Shown here: one piece after another, positions 18,972 through 27,137 of the stretch
Layout of the letters: every line of letters starts with the position of its first letter
Numbering within the stretch: position 1 is the stretch's first letter
Assembly (NCBI GenBank): GCA_016192145.1
Contig: JACPUT010000018.1
Location: 402,772-466,771 of the forward strand
From: Acidobacteriota bacterium
GTDB lineage: Bacteria > Acidobacteriota > Holophagae > Holophagales > Holophagaceae
DNA length: 64,000 bases
Direction: 5' to 3'
Position numbers and translations under genes: made by a program
The notes under the pieces: model-generated
What the model saw: only the letters and a program-made list of their open reading frames with translations
Database searches by the model: none
Told to the model about the DNA's origin: nothing

Positions 18972-19034
18972 GGGCCGGGGTCCTTGCGGAGATGAGTTCA
19001 GCCTAGCGGAAGCCGGGACTGGAAAAGATGAAAG

Positions 19035-19105
19035 AAAACCGGTGATGAACAGTGATGAACGGTGATGGGAATGCGTTGCTTTTTTCACTGTTCATCACCG
19101 GTTTT
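19035..19105. repeat. Intergenic palindrome (family E)
   Basis: Perfect 20-bp inverted arms (19035-19054 and 19086-19105; core CGGTGATGAACAGTG), with an extra partial copy of the GTGATGAACGGTGATG motif in the loop. It occupies the gap between the HAD gene and the SDR gene. Confidence 0.75.
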
Positions 19106-19132
19106 GCTTTTGTTCTTCTCGCCATCCTCGGC

Positions 19133-19915
19133 CTACTTCAACCCCAGGCTGCGGCCCGCAACCCATGCGATCACCCTCCTCGGCACGAAGCGCTGGACCT
19201 GAACCAGGAACCGATGGCGCATTCCGGGTATGACGAGTGCCCGGCCCTGCTCCAGCCCCCGCAGGCCCGCCTCCACCACGGCCTCGGGATCCAGCAGGCC
19301 CCTGGCCAGGGCCGGGATCCGCTTGCGCGGGATGTTGGCGGCCTGGAAGAACTCCGTGGCCGTGGCGCCGGGGCAGAGGGTGGTGACGGTGATGTCGTCC
19401 TTCCGCAGTTCCTGGCCCAGGGCCTGGGCCCAGCTGAGGATGAAGGCCTTGGTGGCGCCGTAGGTGGCGAAGTTGGGGCAGGGCTGGAAGGCGGCGGTGG
19501 AGGCCACGAAGAGGATGCCGCCCTGGCGCCGGCGCTTCAGGAGCGGCAAGAGGCCATGCACCACCTCCACCACCGCCTCGATATTGAGGGTGAGCATCTC
19601 CTGGTGGGCCCGGAGACTGAGGGTGGCCACGCGCCCCACGGGGCCCCAGCCCGCGTTGGGGATGAGCACGTCCACCGTGCCCACCCGCGTCACCAGCTCG
19701 GCCCGGGCCTGGGGGATCAGCAGATCGCAGGCGATCACCTCGGGGTGGATGCCCGTCCGCGCATGGATGGCCTGCGCGACTTCGGCCAGGCGCGTCTGCC
19801 GCCGCGCGACGAGGATCGGGATCGCCCCCCTCCGCGCCACCGCGTGGGCGAACTGCTCCCCGAGGCCGGAACTGGCCCCCGTGATGAGCACCCGCGCGCC
19901 CTGCCACTGGATCAT
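19133..19915 (-). CDS. Short-chain dehydrogenase/reductase
   Basis: A 260-residue classical SDR. Seen: NAD(P)-binding TGASSGLGEQFAHAVARRG near residue 12, PNAGWG (NAG motif), catalytic Ser in STAAF and YxxxK in YGATKAF, then PGATATEFF. ATG at 19915 starts directly before the Rossmann strand. The C-terminus (RFLVQVQRFVPRRVIAWVAGR) is basic and amphipathic, suggesting membrane association. Substrate not identifiable. Confidence 0.9.
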   Translation of the reverse strand: MIQWQGARVLITGASSGLGEQFAHAVARRGAIPILVARRQTRLAEVAQAIHARTGIHPEVIACDLLIPQARAELVTRVGTVDVLIPNAGWGPVGRVATLSLRAHQEMLTLNIEAVVEVVHGLLPLLKRRRQGGILFVASTAAFQPCPNFATYGATKAFILSWAQALGQELRKDDITVTTLCPGATATEFFQAANIPRKRIPALARGLLDPEAVVEAGLRGLEQGRALVIPGMRHRFLVQVQRFVPRRVIAWVAGRSLGLK

Positions 19916-19942
19916 GTCCCCAAGCTACCAGATGGCCTCGGC

Positions 19943-21424
19943 TCAGGGCGCCGCCCGCCGCGTGAGCAGGCCCGTGCGCCACCGGAGCCCCAGGGCGACC
20001 ATGGCGGAATCCAGGCCACCGTGGAGGGCCCGGGTGCGGCCCACGCGGAGGGAGAGGTCCAATTCGTCCCCCAGGGGCTGGTTCAATCCAAGCACCGGCT
20101 GGATCAGGGCGCCGCCCCGGGTGTCGACGCCGCCGCCGCCGCCCGCGCCCAGGCTGAGTTCCGCGAAGCAGGTGGTGCCGAGGGCACCCAGGGCCCTTGA
20201 TTCCAAGCCGACCCCGGCGAGGCCCTCCGCGTAGCCGCCGGCTTGGCCACTGGTGCCGAAGGCCGCCTCGCCCACGAGGTAGACGTGGGCCGCCAGGGGC
20301 AGGGCGATGCGGAGGCTCGCCAGGTTCACGGGGCCCTGCTTGGGGCTTGAGGCACGCGCGGGGTCGGTGAGTTCGGCGACGCCGAGTTCCATGCGCCACG
20401 GCTGATCGCTGAAGAGGTCAGTCGAAAGGGACGGGCGACCCCCCTCCATGGCCACGCCGAAGCGGCGCCCCAGGCCCACCTGCACGACATCGGCCCGGTA
20501 GGTGCCACCGGGTGCGATGAACCGCCCACCCTCCAAGGAGAGCACCGTGGATTCGCCCAGGCGGGCTGAGAGACCGAGCGCGGCTTTCCAGGCCATGCCG
20601 CCGCCCACGTCGAGGCGTCCCCCTCCGGCGGGGCCGCCGGCGAGTCGGGCATGCAGTCGCCAGCGATCCGATCCCTCGAGCCGCCAGCGCCAGCCCAGCC
20701 CTACCAGTCCTTCCATGTAGCCATCGGCCCCGCCGCCATGGGCGCCGGCCAGCTCGAGGCTGCTGAAGACGTGATCGCCCAGGGCGAGGGTGGAGTGAAG
20801 CCCCACCAGATCCACCCCCCGCTCGGGTTGTCCATCGGTGCGAAGGCCGCGATCGGGCCGGTAGTGGGCGTAGGTGAAGGCCATCTCCAGTTCCCGCCAG
20901 CTCAGGCCCTCCATGGAAAAGGGACCGGAGGATGGGGCCCGTTTCATTTCGAAGGATCTACCGACGGAGAGCCGCCACTGGGAGCTATCGATATCGCCAT
21001 TGGGGAAGCGGATCCGCGCATAGGCGGCACCGAGGCGCCATGCCTCCACCCGCCAGTCGAGGCCCGCGTGACCCTCCAGCATCCAGCCCCCGCCCACGGC
21101 TGCGCGTCCCGCGCCGCCACCACCGCAATAGACCCCCAGGTCGAGGTTGAGGTGATCGGTGAGGGCCGGGCGCCAGGCGCCGCTGGCCCCCACCGTGATG
21201 AACCCGCCTCGGGTGCCGGTCAGGGCGCCATAGCCGCCCAGCCCCCAGGCGAAGCCGTGCTTGTGTTCCCGGAGGAACTCCAGGCCCATGAGACCCATGC
21301 GCTCGCCCGGTATGGGCATGCGGAGGGTCTGCCAACTGAGGCGGGCTTCCATGGGCAGCCGGTGCGGTTCGGGCGTCTGGGCGGCCAGGGCGGGAGCCAG
21401 CAGGAGGGCGACGATGGTTCTCAT
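19943..21424 (-). CDS. Predicted outer-membrane beta-barrel-like protein, unknown function
   Basis: A 493-residue exported protein. Seen: signal peptide MRTIVALLLAPALAAQ; the rest is glycine- and aromatic-rich alternating sequence (WGLGGYGALTGTRGGFITVG, LNLDLGVYCGGGGAGRAAVG, GLGWRWRLEG) ending in repeated short strands, as in outer-membrane barrels. I recognise no named family. The frame is open far upstream, antisense to the two plus-strand genes; that extension is not coding. ATG 21424 gives a clean signal peptide; ATG 21439 is an in-frame alternative. Divergent from the cysteine desulfurase gene with only 45 bases between starts. Confidence 0.65.
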   Translation of the reverse strand: MRTIVALLLAPALAAQTPEPHRLPMEARLSWQTLRMPIPGERMGLMGLEFLREHKHGFAWGLGGYGALTGTRGGFITVGASGAWRPALTDHLNLDLGVYCGGGGAGRAAVGGGWMLEGHAGLDWRVEAWRLGAAYARIRFPNGDIDSSQWRLSVGRSFEMKRAPSSGPFSMEGLSWRELEMAFTYAHYRPDRGLRTDGQPERGVDLVGLHSTLALGDHVFSSLELAGAHGGGADGYMEGLVGLGWRWRLEGSDRWRLHARLAGGPAGGGRLDVGGGMAWKAALGLSARLGESTVLSLEGGRFIAPGGTYRADVVQVGLGRRFGVAMEGGRPSLSTDLFSDQPWRMELGVAELTDPARASSPKQGPVNLASLRIALPLAAHVYLVGEAAFGTSGQAGGYAEGLAGVGLESRALGALGTTCFAELSLGAGGGGGVDTRGGALIQPVLGLNQPLGDELDLSLRVGRTRALHGGLDSAMVALGLRWRTGLLTRRAAP

Positions 21425-21469
21425 GGGATGGCCCAGCATAGCCCAGGGCGCCGGTGCGATAGTAGAGGC

Positions 21470-22510
21470 GTGGAACGCACCTACTTCGACGCCAACGCCT
21501 CCGCTCCGCCCGTTCCAGAGGCGGTGGAGGCCGTGCGCCGGGCCATGGACGAAGACTGGGCGAATCCCACGAGCACGCATCGGGAGGGTCAGCGGGCCCG
21601 GCATCGGCTGGAGGAGGCGCGGCGTTCCATCGCGGAAGGGCTCGGGGTCGCCCCTGCGGAACTGATCTTCTGCAGCGGCGCCACGGAGGCGCTGCACCTG
21701 CTGATCCGGGGGTTGCGTCCCGCCCTCGGGGATCGGCCCGCGGCCGTGTTCCCGGGCGAACACAGCGCCTGCCTGAATCCCCTGAACGATTGGTCCGCGG
21801 TCAGCTGGCGCCGCCAACCCCCGGAGGGCTGCGCCACGGTCATCCAGATGGCCGCCAGCAACGAGACGGGCATCCGCTATCCCATGCCGCAGATCGACGG
21901 GGCCCTGCGCCTCCGGGATTGCGCCCAGGCCTGGGGCAAGGTGCCGCTGGATCTGGAGTCTTGCGACGCCGCCGTGTTCAGCGGCCACAAGATGGGCGGC
22001 CCCCGGGGAGTGGGCCTCCTTTGGATGCGGCCTGGCCTGCCCTGGGAGAGTCCCATGGAAGGGCCCCAGGAGCGGCGGCGCCGGGGCGGCACGGAAGACC
22101 TGCCCGCCATCCTGGGCCTCGCGGCGGCGGCCCGTCGGATTCCCGAACGCCTCGCGGCGAACGTGGCCCTGGCTCCCCTGCGGGATGCCTTCGAAGCCGA
22201 GGTGCTCAGCTGGGATCCCGGGTTTGAAGGGATCGGGCGTGGCCAGGATCGCCTGCCCAACACGTCGGCCCTGCTGTTGCGCGGACATAGCGGCGAAGCC
22301 GTCCAGATGGCCCTGGACATGGCGGGCTTCGCCGTGAGCACCGGCAGTGCCTGCCACAGCGGCTCCGTGAAGCCAAGCCACGCCATCCTCAGCCTTGGTT
22401 ACTCCGAGCCCGAAGCGCGCAGCGTGGTGCGGATTTCCATGCTCCCTGGCACCACGGAAGGCCAAGTGGCGCGGCTGGTGGCGGCCCTGAGGACCATCCT
22501 TCGGCGGTAG
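21470..22510 (+). CDS. Cysteine desulfurase (NifS/IscS class, PLP enzyme)
   Basis: A 346-residue class V aminotransferase-fold enzyme that removes sulfur from cysteine for Fe-S or thiolation pathways. Seen: YFDANASAPP start, CSGATEALHLL, SNETG, PLP lysine K174 in SGHKMGGPRG, and the sulfur-accepting Cys295 in STGSACHSG. It is somewhat shorter than IscS (about 400). GTG at 21470 is the only sensible start; GAGG is just one base upstream, too close for normal use, and GATAGT ends seven bases before the codon, so a leaderless mRNA is possible. The methyltransferase gene follows after 9 bases. Confidence 0.87.
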   Translation: MERTYFDANASAPPVPEAVEAVRRAMDEDWANPTSTHREGQRARHRLEEARRSIAEGLGVAPAELIFCSGATEALHLLIRGLRPALGDRPAAVFPGEHSACLNPLNDWSAVSWRRQPPEGCATVIQMAASNETGIRYPMPQIDGALRLRDCAQAWGKVPLDLESCDAAVFSGHKMGGPRGVGLLWMRPGLPWESPMEGPQERRRRGGTEDLPAILGLAAAARRIPERLAANVALAPLRDAFEAEVLSWDPGFEGIGRGQDRLPNTSALLLRGHSGEAVQMALDMAGFAVSTGSACHSGSVKPSHAILSLGYSEPEARSVVRISMLPGTTEGQVARLVAALRTILRR

Positions 22511-22519
22511 TCTTGAAGG

Positions 22520-23710
22520 ATGGACGCATCCCGCTGGCCCTACCCCCTCCTTCGCCTGAAGCCCGGAAAGGAAAAGCTCCTCTCCAAGCGCCATCCCTGG
22601 ATCTACAGCGGAGCCGTAGCCGCTCCCGCGGAATCGCCCCTGGTGCGCATCGCCGATGACTCCGGAAACGTGGTGGGGGTGGGCTCCGCTTCGGCCACCA
22701 ATCCCCTGGCCGCCCGGGTTTTCCGGTTCGAGGATGCGCCCCTGGATGAAGCCTTCTTCGCGCACCGCTTCGAGATGGCCCTGCAGCTTCGCAAGGATCT
22801 GGGGCACACGGATCCCAAGGAGGGCGTGCGCTGGGTCTTCGGGGAGGGCGACCTGCTTCCGGGCCTCGTGGTGGACCGCTACGCTCATGCCCTGGTGATC
22901 CAGGTGGGCACGGCCGGGCTCGAGGCCCTGCGCCATGTCTGGGGTCCCGTGCTGGAGGCCATTGGCCGCCGCGAGGGCTGCACGGTGTTCGTGGAACGCA
23001 GTCAGAGCGGCCGCAAGGAAGAGGGGCTCGCCCCCGTGAACCGCATCCTGAAGGGCAGCCTCGGCGGCCCCATCACCATCCATGAAGGCCCCGCCCGCCT
23101 CACCGTGGACCTCCTCAAGGGCCAAAAGACGGGCTTCTTCCTCGATCAGCGGGCCCACCGCCTGCAGATGGGCGCCCTGGCCAATGGCAAGCGCGTGCTC
23201 AACGCCTTTGGCTACACGGGGGGCTTCAGCATCCACGCGGGGCTCGGCGGCGCCGTGGAAGTGGCCACCCTGGACACGAGCGCCGGGGCCCTGGATCAGG
23301 CGGAGGCGGATTGGAAGGCCAATGGCCTCGACCTCGCGGTCCACACCCGCATGGAAGGTGATGCCTTCGACTTGATGCGCCAGCTGGATGCGGAATCCTG
23401 GGACCGGGTCATCGTGGATCCTCCGGCCTTCGCCAAGCAGCGCAAGGACGTGGACAACGCCTTCAAGGCCTACAAGGACGTCTTCCGCCTCGGCGCCCGC
23501 GCCACGGCCCCTGGCGGAATGCTCTGGTGCTACAGCTGCAGCCAGCACCTGGATCGAACGCGCTTCCAGGAAGCCGTGTGGACGGCCCTCCTGGAAGCCG
23601 GCCGCGATGCCCAGGTCCTCGCCCACCTGGGCCAGCCCGCGGATCATCCTTACGCCCTGAACCACCCCGAGGGCTTCTACCTCAAGGGGTTGTGGCTGAG
23701 GGTGCTGTAG
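22520..23710 (+). CDS. rlmI: Class I SAM-dependent rRNA methyltransferase, RlmI/RlmK-like
   Basis: A 396-residue protein with an N-terminal PUA-like RNA-binding domain (LLSKRHPWIYSGAV) and a C-terminal Rossmann methyltransferase. Seen: GKRVLNAFGYTGGFSIHAGLGGA (SAM motif I), ASVEVATLDTS-like acidic strand, WDRVIVDPPAFAKQRKDV (motif IV, DPPxF) and the cysteine-containing CYSCSQHL typical of 23S m5C1962 enzymes. The 3' end overlaps the convergent DUF418 gene by 29 bases. The exact RNA target is inferred from the family. Confidence 0.85.
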   Translation: MDASRWPYPLLRLKPGKEKLLSKRHPWIYSGAVAAPAESPLVRIADDSGNVVGVGSASATNPLAARVFRFEDAPLDEAFFAHRFEMALQLRKDLGHTDPKEGVRWVFGEGDLLPGLVVDRYAHALVIQVGTAGLEALRHVWGPVLEAIGRREGCTVFVERSQSGRKEEGLAPVNRILKGSLGGPITIHEGPARLTVDLLKGQKTGFFLDQRAHRLQMGALANGKRVLNAFGYTGGFSIHAGLGGAVEVATLDTSAGALDQAEADWKANGLDLAVHTRMEGDAFDLMRQLDAESWDRVIVDPPAFAKQRKDVDNAFKAYKDVFRLGARATAPGGMLWCYSCSQHLDRTRFQEAVWTALLEAGRDAQVLAHLGQPADHPYALNHPEGFYLKGLWLRVL

Positions 23711-24938
23711 CGGGAATGGTGGGGCGCAGGCGGAAGGCCTGGGGGCTTCCGTAGGTGAGGCGTCGCCAGAGCCATTCCGCGGGGCCCATGCGGAAGCGGG
23801 CCAGCCACAGGCGGCTGCTCCAAACCTGCAAGGCGAAAAGGGCCATGCCCCCCATCAGGTAGTGGCTGATCGGCACCTTCCCGTAAAGGCCCAGGCCGTG
23901 GCCGTTGAAGATCCAGGTGCAAATGAGGGACTGCAGGAGGTACTGCGTCAGGGCCATCCGCCCTAGGGGGGCGAAGGTTCCGAGGGCTTTGCGGGCCACG
24001 GGGTGCTGGAGCAGCAGCAGGATTCCCGCGGCGTACCCCAGGGTGAGCCCCGGCTTCGCGAAGAAGTAGGTGGCGCGGACCAGGATGCGCAAGGGGCGGA
24101 AGGAAAAGGAGGCGGAGTAGGACCAGACGAGTTCCTGGGGGAACAGGTTCGCCGCGAGGCCCAGGAGACCGAAGACCAGCGCCATGCGCCGCAGGGTGGC
24201 CCCGTGCCGCTCGGGTTCGGAGAAGAACCCCTTCTTCCAGAAGTAGGCGCCGAGCACGAAGAAGGGCAGGAGGATCGGCAGGCGGTTGGCAAGGCGCACC
24301 GGGCCCAGGACGTGCACCATCTCCCACGCGCGGTACTTCAGTGTGGCGAGCCAGGAGGCGGCGCCGTAGTGTTCGGCGCTCAGGGCGTTGAAGCGGGCGG
24401 CCTGTTCGAGCAGGTCGGTGGCGGCGCCGATGCGCCCGGCGAAGGGCAGAATGAGGAGCCCCGCCGCGGCCCAGAGGAGGGGGAGGGTCCATAGGATGCG
24501 GCGGGCGCTCACGTGGAGGACCGGCAACATGAGGAGGCTGATGAGGGCGTAGTCCAGGAGGATGTCGCCGTCCCAGAGGAGGAAGCTGTGGGCGAGGCCC
24601 AGGAGGGCGAGGGTCCCCACGCGGCGGAGGGAGAAGGGGAGGTGCCGCTCGCCTCGCCGTGTCAGGGCCTCGGCCTGGATCGTGAGGCCGGCCCCGAAGA
24701 GCATGGCGAGGAGGGCCGCGGACTTGGATTCCAACAGGGCGCCTGTAAGGGCTTGGAGGACTTTGCCCCCCCAGCCCATGGGGTAGGGGAGGTGGGCGTC
24801 GATGGCCCATTCGGAGCCGCTGAACATGCTGAGGTTCACCAGCAGGACGCCCAGCAGGGCGAGGCCCCGGAGCACGTCCAGTTGCAGGAGCCGGGCCTCG
24901 GGGGCCACGGGTTTCAAGGATGGGGAGGTCGGGGGCAT
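23682..24938 (-). CDS. DUF418 multi-pass membrane protein
   Basis: A 418-residue integral membrane protein with about ten hydrophobic helices. Seen: N-terminal LDVLRGLALLGVLLVNL, loop with SKSAALLAMLFGAGLTIQ, and the C-terminal DUF418 hallmark APLGRMALTQYLLQSLICTWIFNGHGLGLYG ... WLWRRLTYG. The frame is open to 25070; ATG 24938 with AAGGA six bases upstream is preferred. Two relatives occur in this window (42796 and a fragment at 45030). Function of the family is not established; a transport role has been suggested. Confidence 0.85.
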   Translation of the reverse strand: MPPTSPSLKPVAPEARLLQLDVLRGLALLGVLLVNLSMFSGSEWAIDAHLPYPMGWGGKVLQALTGALLESKSAALLAMLFGAGLTIQAEALTRRGERHLPFSLRRVGTLALLGLAHSFLLWDGDILLDYALISLLMLPVLHVSARRILWTLPLLWAAAGLLILPFAGRIGAATDLLEQAARFNALSAEHYGAASWLATLKYRAWEMVHVLGPVRLANRLPILLPFFVLGAYFWKKGFFSEPERHGATLRRMALVFGLLGLAANLFPQELVWSYSASFSFRPLRILVRATYFFAKPGLTLGYAAGILLLLQHPVARKALGTFAPLGRMALTQYLLQSLICTWIFNGHGLGLYGKVPISHYLMGGMALFALQVWSSRLWLARFRMGPAEWLWRRLTYGSPQAFRLRPTIPATAPSATTP

Positions 24939-25201
24939 GGGCGTCCTTGGGTGGCAGGGGTTCCCCGGAGGTCGAGCGGACCCGGGTGATGATGTCGCCG
25001 TCGAGGAGGAGCAAGAGGGGCGCCGTGAAGGCCTCCCCCACGGTTTCGATCCACCCGTTCTACTCGTCATTCCCGAGGCGGTTTAGGGGAGGCTGCTTCC
25101 AGACCGGCCATTTCTTCGGGGTCCCTTGAAGGAAGGTCGCCACGTCCTTCAGGCCTCAAGTGGCCCCGGGGCGCCACCGATGCAGGCGCATGGAGGAGTT
25201 C

Positions 25202-25573
25202 ATGAAGATCCTGGTGGTGGATGATGTTCCCTATGTCCGCGAGTTCCTGGTGGCGGCCCTGAAAGCCAAGGGGCATCAGCCCTTCGCGTTCGGGGACGCC
25301 AAATCCGCGTGGGACTGGTTCAATGCGAACCCCTGCCCCCTGGCGATCCTGGACTGGGAGATGCCGGGCGGCATGGATGGCCTGGGGCTCTGCCGCTGGA
25401 TCCGCGAGAGCCACCCTAAGACCTATGTGCTCATGCTCACCGGACACGACACCGTGAATGAGCGGGTGGAGGCCACCAAGGCCGGGGCCCACAACCTCGT
25501 GGGCAAGCCCCCCAGCCTGCAGGATCTCAACGAGACTTTGCAGCTGGCGGAATGGCGGTCCACGCAGCCCTGA
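25202..25573 (+). CDS. Single-domain response regulator (CheY-like receiver)
   Basis: A 123-residue stand-alone receiver domain. Seen: VVDD acidic pair at residues 5-8, phospho-acceptor Asp in LAILDWEMPGGMDG, conserved Thr in LMLTGHD and Lys in LVGKPPSL (here GKPPS rather than TKPF-type). There is no output domain, so it must act by protein contact. ATG 25202 has GGAGGAG four bases upstream. No histidine kinase gene is near. It converges on ttcA with 3 bases between the stops. Confidence 0.88.
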   Translation: MKILVVDDVPYVREFLVAALKAKGHQPFAFGDAKSAWDWFNANPCPLAILDWEMPGGMDGLGLCRWIRESHPKTYVLMLTGHDTVNERVEATKAGAHNLVGKPPSLQDLNETLQLAEWRSTQP

Positions 25574-25576
25574 GGC

Positions 25577-26428
25577 CTACCCGAGCTTCTCAACCTCGGC
25601 ATCCTGGCCCTTGGCGCTCAGGGCGCCGAGCCGGGGGTCCAGCAGGTGGGTGGGGTGCACGTTCTTCATGGCCGCCAGCATGGAGGCCTTGATGGCCGGG
25701 ATGTTGGGCTGGAGCTGTTCGATCAGGGCCTTGGCCTGCTTGCGGCGGCTCTCTTGGATGGAGCAGGCGCAGAGCGGACACCCGCAGGGCACGATGGGGT
25801 AGCCCTTGAGCCAGGTGTAGCGCTGGAGATCCCCTTCCTCGCAGGTGCCCAAGGGGCGGATCACGGTGTTCGCTCCGTCATCGCTCGTGAGGCGGAGCGG
25901 CATCGAGCCCAATCGGCCTTCGAAGAACAGGTTTAGAAGGAGGGTCTCCAGCAGATCGTCTACGTGGTGGCCCAGGGCGATCTTCGTGTACCCGTTCGCC
26001 TTGGCGTGGGTGTAGAGCACGCCGCGGCGCAGGCGGGAGCAGATGATGCAGGGCAGGGCCTCGGGCCGCTCCCGGATCTTCTGATCGATGGGGGCGCCCA
26101 GGATCGTGTGGGGGATGCCCTTCCGTTCGCACACCTCGGCGATGCGGTCGGGGTCGAACTTGGGGAAGCCGGGATCCACGGTGATGCCATGCACCTCGAA
26201 GTCGATGGGGGCGCGCTTCCGGAGGGTCTCCAAGACTTCCAGCAGCGCCCATGAATCCTTGCCGCCGCTGAGGCCCACGAGGATCCGGTCGCCCTCTTCA
26301 ATGAGGTTGTAGTCACGGATGGCTTCGCCCACCCGGCGCAGGATCCGCTTCTCCAGTTTGGGGAGGAGTTTGAGATCCGCCTCCGTCGGAGGGGTGGCCA
26401 GGGACGGCAGGGCGCAGAGGTTGCTCAC
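25577..26428 (-). CDS. ttcA: tRNA 2-thiocytidine synthetase TtcA
   Basis: A 283-residue PP-loop ATPase that thiolates C32 of tRNA using a [4Fe-4S] cluster. Seen: PP-loop SGGKDS (54-59), first CxxC (C127, C130 in LPCIICSRLRRG), GHHVDDLLETLLLN, and a later cysteine group PCGCPLC (C215, C217, C220) with the third cluster ligand. Complete length. The Rrf2-type regulator gene ends 7 bases upstream in the same direction, consistent with one Fe-S-responsive transcript. Confidence 0.93.
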   Translation of the reverse strand: MSNLCALPSLATPPTEADLKLLPKLEKRILRRVGEAIRDYNLIEEGDRILVGLSGGKDSWALLEVLETLRKRAPIDFEVHGITVDPGFPKFDPDRIAEVCERKGIPHTILGAPIDQKIRERPEALPCIICSRLRRGVLYTHAKANGYTKIALGHHVDDLLETLLLNLFFEGRLGSMPLRLTSDDGANTVIRPLGTCEEGDLQRYTWLKGYPIVPCGCPLCACSIQESRRKQAKALIEQLQPNIPAIKASMLAAMKNVHPTHLLDPRLGALSAKGQDAEVEKLG

Positions 26429-26435
26429 CGCGGGT

Positions 26436-26948
26436 TCAGCCCATCAGGGCGGCGCAGCCCTTGACCTTGCCGTTGGCCATGCCCTCCTGCACGGCCTTCA
26501 CGTACTCGGGGCAGGTGCAGTCGGGGCAGGTGTTCGCGTGGGTTTCGCTGCAGAGGTCGGCGATGGTGACCTTCTCCAGGAAGGTGGTGATGTGGTTGGT
26601 GAGCTGCTGCCAGAGCATGGCGGCCATCCGTTCGTCGCCCATGAGGATCTCGCGGGCCGACAGGGGATCCAGCTTGGCCTGCGCGTGGAAGGCGCCATCC
26701 GTCAGGCGGAGGATCTCGCCCACGCTGATCTGATCACAGGCTCGGGTGAGCACGTAGCCGCCCTTGGGGCCGCGAACGGAGGCCACGACGCCGGCCTTCT
26801 TGAGCTTGTTGAAGATCTGCTCGAGGAAGGGGAGGCTCAGGTTTTGGCGCTGGGCGATGAGATGGAGGGGCACAGGCTGGCCGTGGCTGTGGTGGGCCAG
26901 ATCAAAGAGGGCCTGCATGCTGTAGCGGCCACGGGCGCTGATTTTCAC
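26436..26948 (-). CDS. Rrf2-family (IscR-like) transcriptional regulator
   Basis: A 170-residue winged-helix regulator. Seen: N-terminal MKISARGRYSMQALFDLA and the wing motif VRGPKGGYVLTRA. Cysteines are unusual: instead of the IscR group near residues 92-104 they cluster at the C-terminus (C133, C141, C144, C146, C165; CPDCTCPEY), implying a cluster site in a different place. It leads the ttcA transcript, and a candidate operator overlaps its promoter, so autoregulation by Fe-S status is likely but inferred. Confidence 0.88.
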   Translation of the reverse strand: MKISARGRYSMQALFDLAHHSHGQPVPLHLIAQRQNLSLPFLEQIFNKLKKAGVVASVRGPKGGYVLTRACDQISVGEILRLTDGAFHAQAKLDPLSAREILMGDERMAAMLWQQLTNHITTFLEKVTIADLCSETHANTCPDCTCPEYVKAVQEGMANGKVKGCAALMG

Positions 26949-26977
26949 CGGATGCCTCTGCTTCCCTTCAGTCCTCC

Positions 26978-27006
26978 AGATTAGGATTGTTGATCAGAAC
27001 AGTCAA
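26978..27006 (-). promoter_or_regulatory. Promoter and overlapping palindromic operator of the Rrf2/ttcA unit
   Basis: On the minus strand: -35 TTGACT (27001-27006), 17-base spacer, -10 TAATCT (26978-26983). The -35 is part of an imperfect palindrome TTGACTGTTCTGATCAA (26990-27006), well placed for repression by the regulator itself. Match-based prediction. Confidence 0.6.
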
Positions 27007-27137
27007 TTATTCCTCCGGTGGGGCCGCCTTTGCCCCCTAAAGCCCTCGGTGAGACCTCCCAGGGCTCGCTGGAACCCACCCCCGGAGGCGGAGCCAAAGG
27101 TCAGGCCGGGGCAAGCCGCGCCGATAGGGATGGGGTG

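Noticed and set aside
21425..23665. Upstream in-frame extension of the outer-membrane-like protein
   Set aside because: Antisense to the cysteine desulfurase and methyltransferase genes; the signal peptide begins at 21424.
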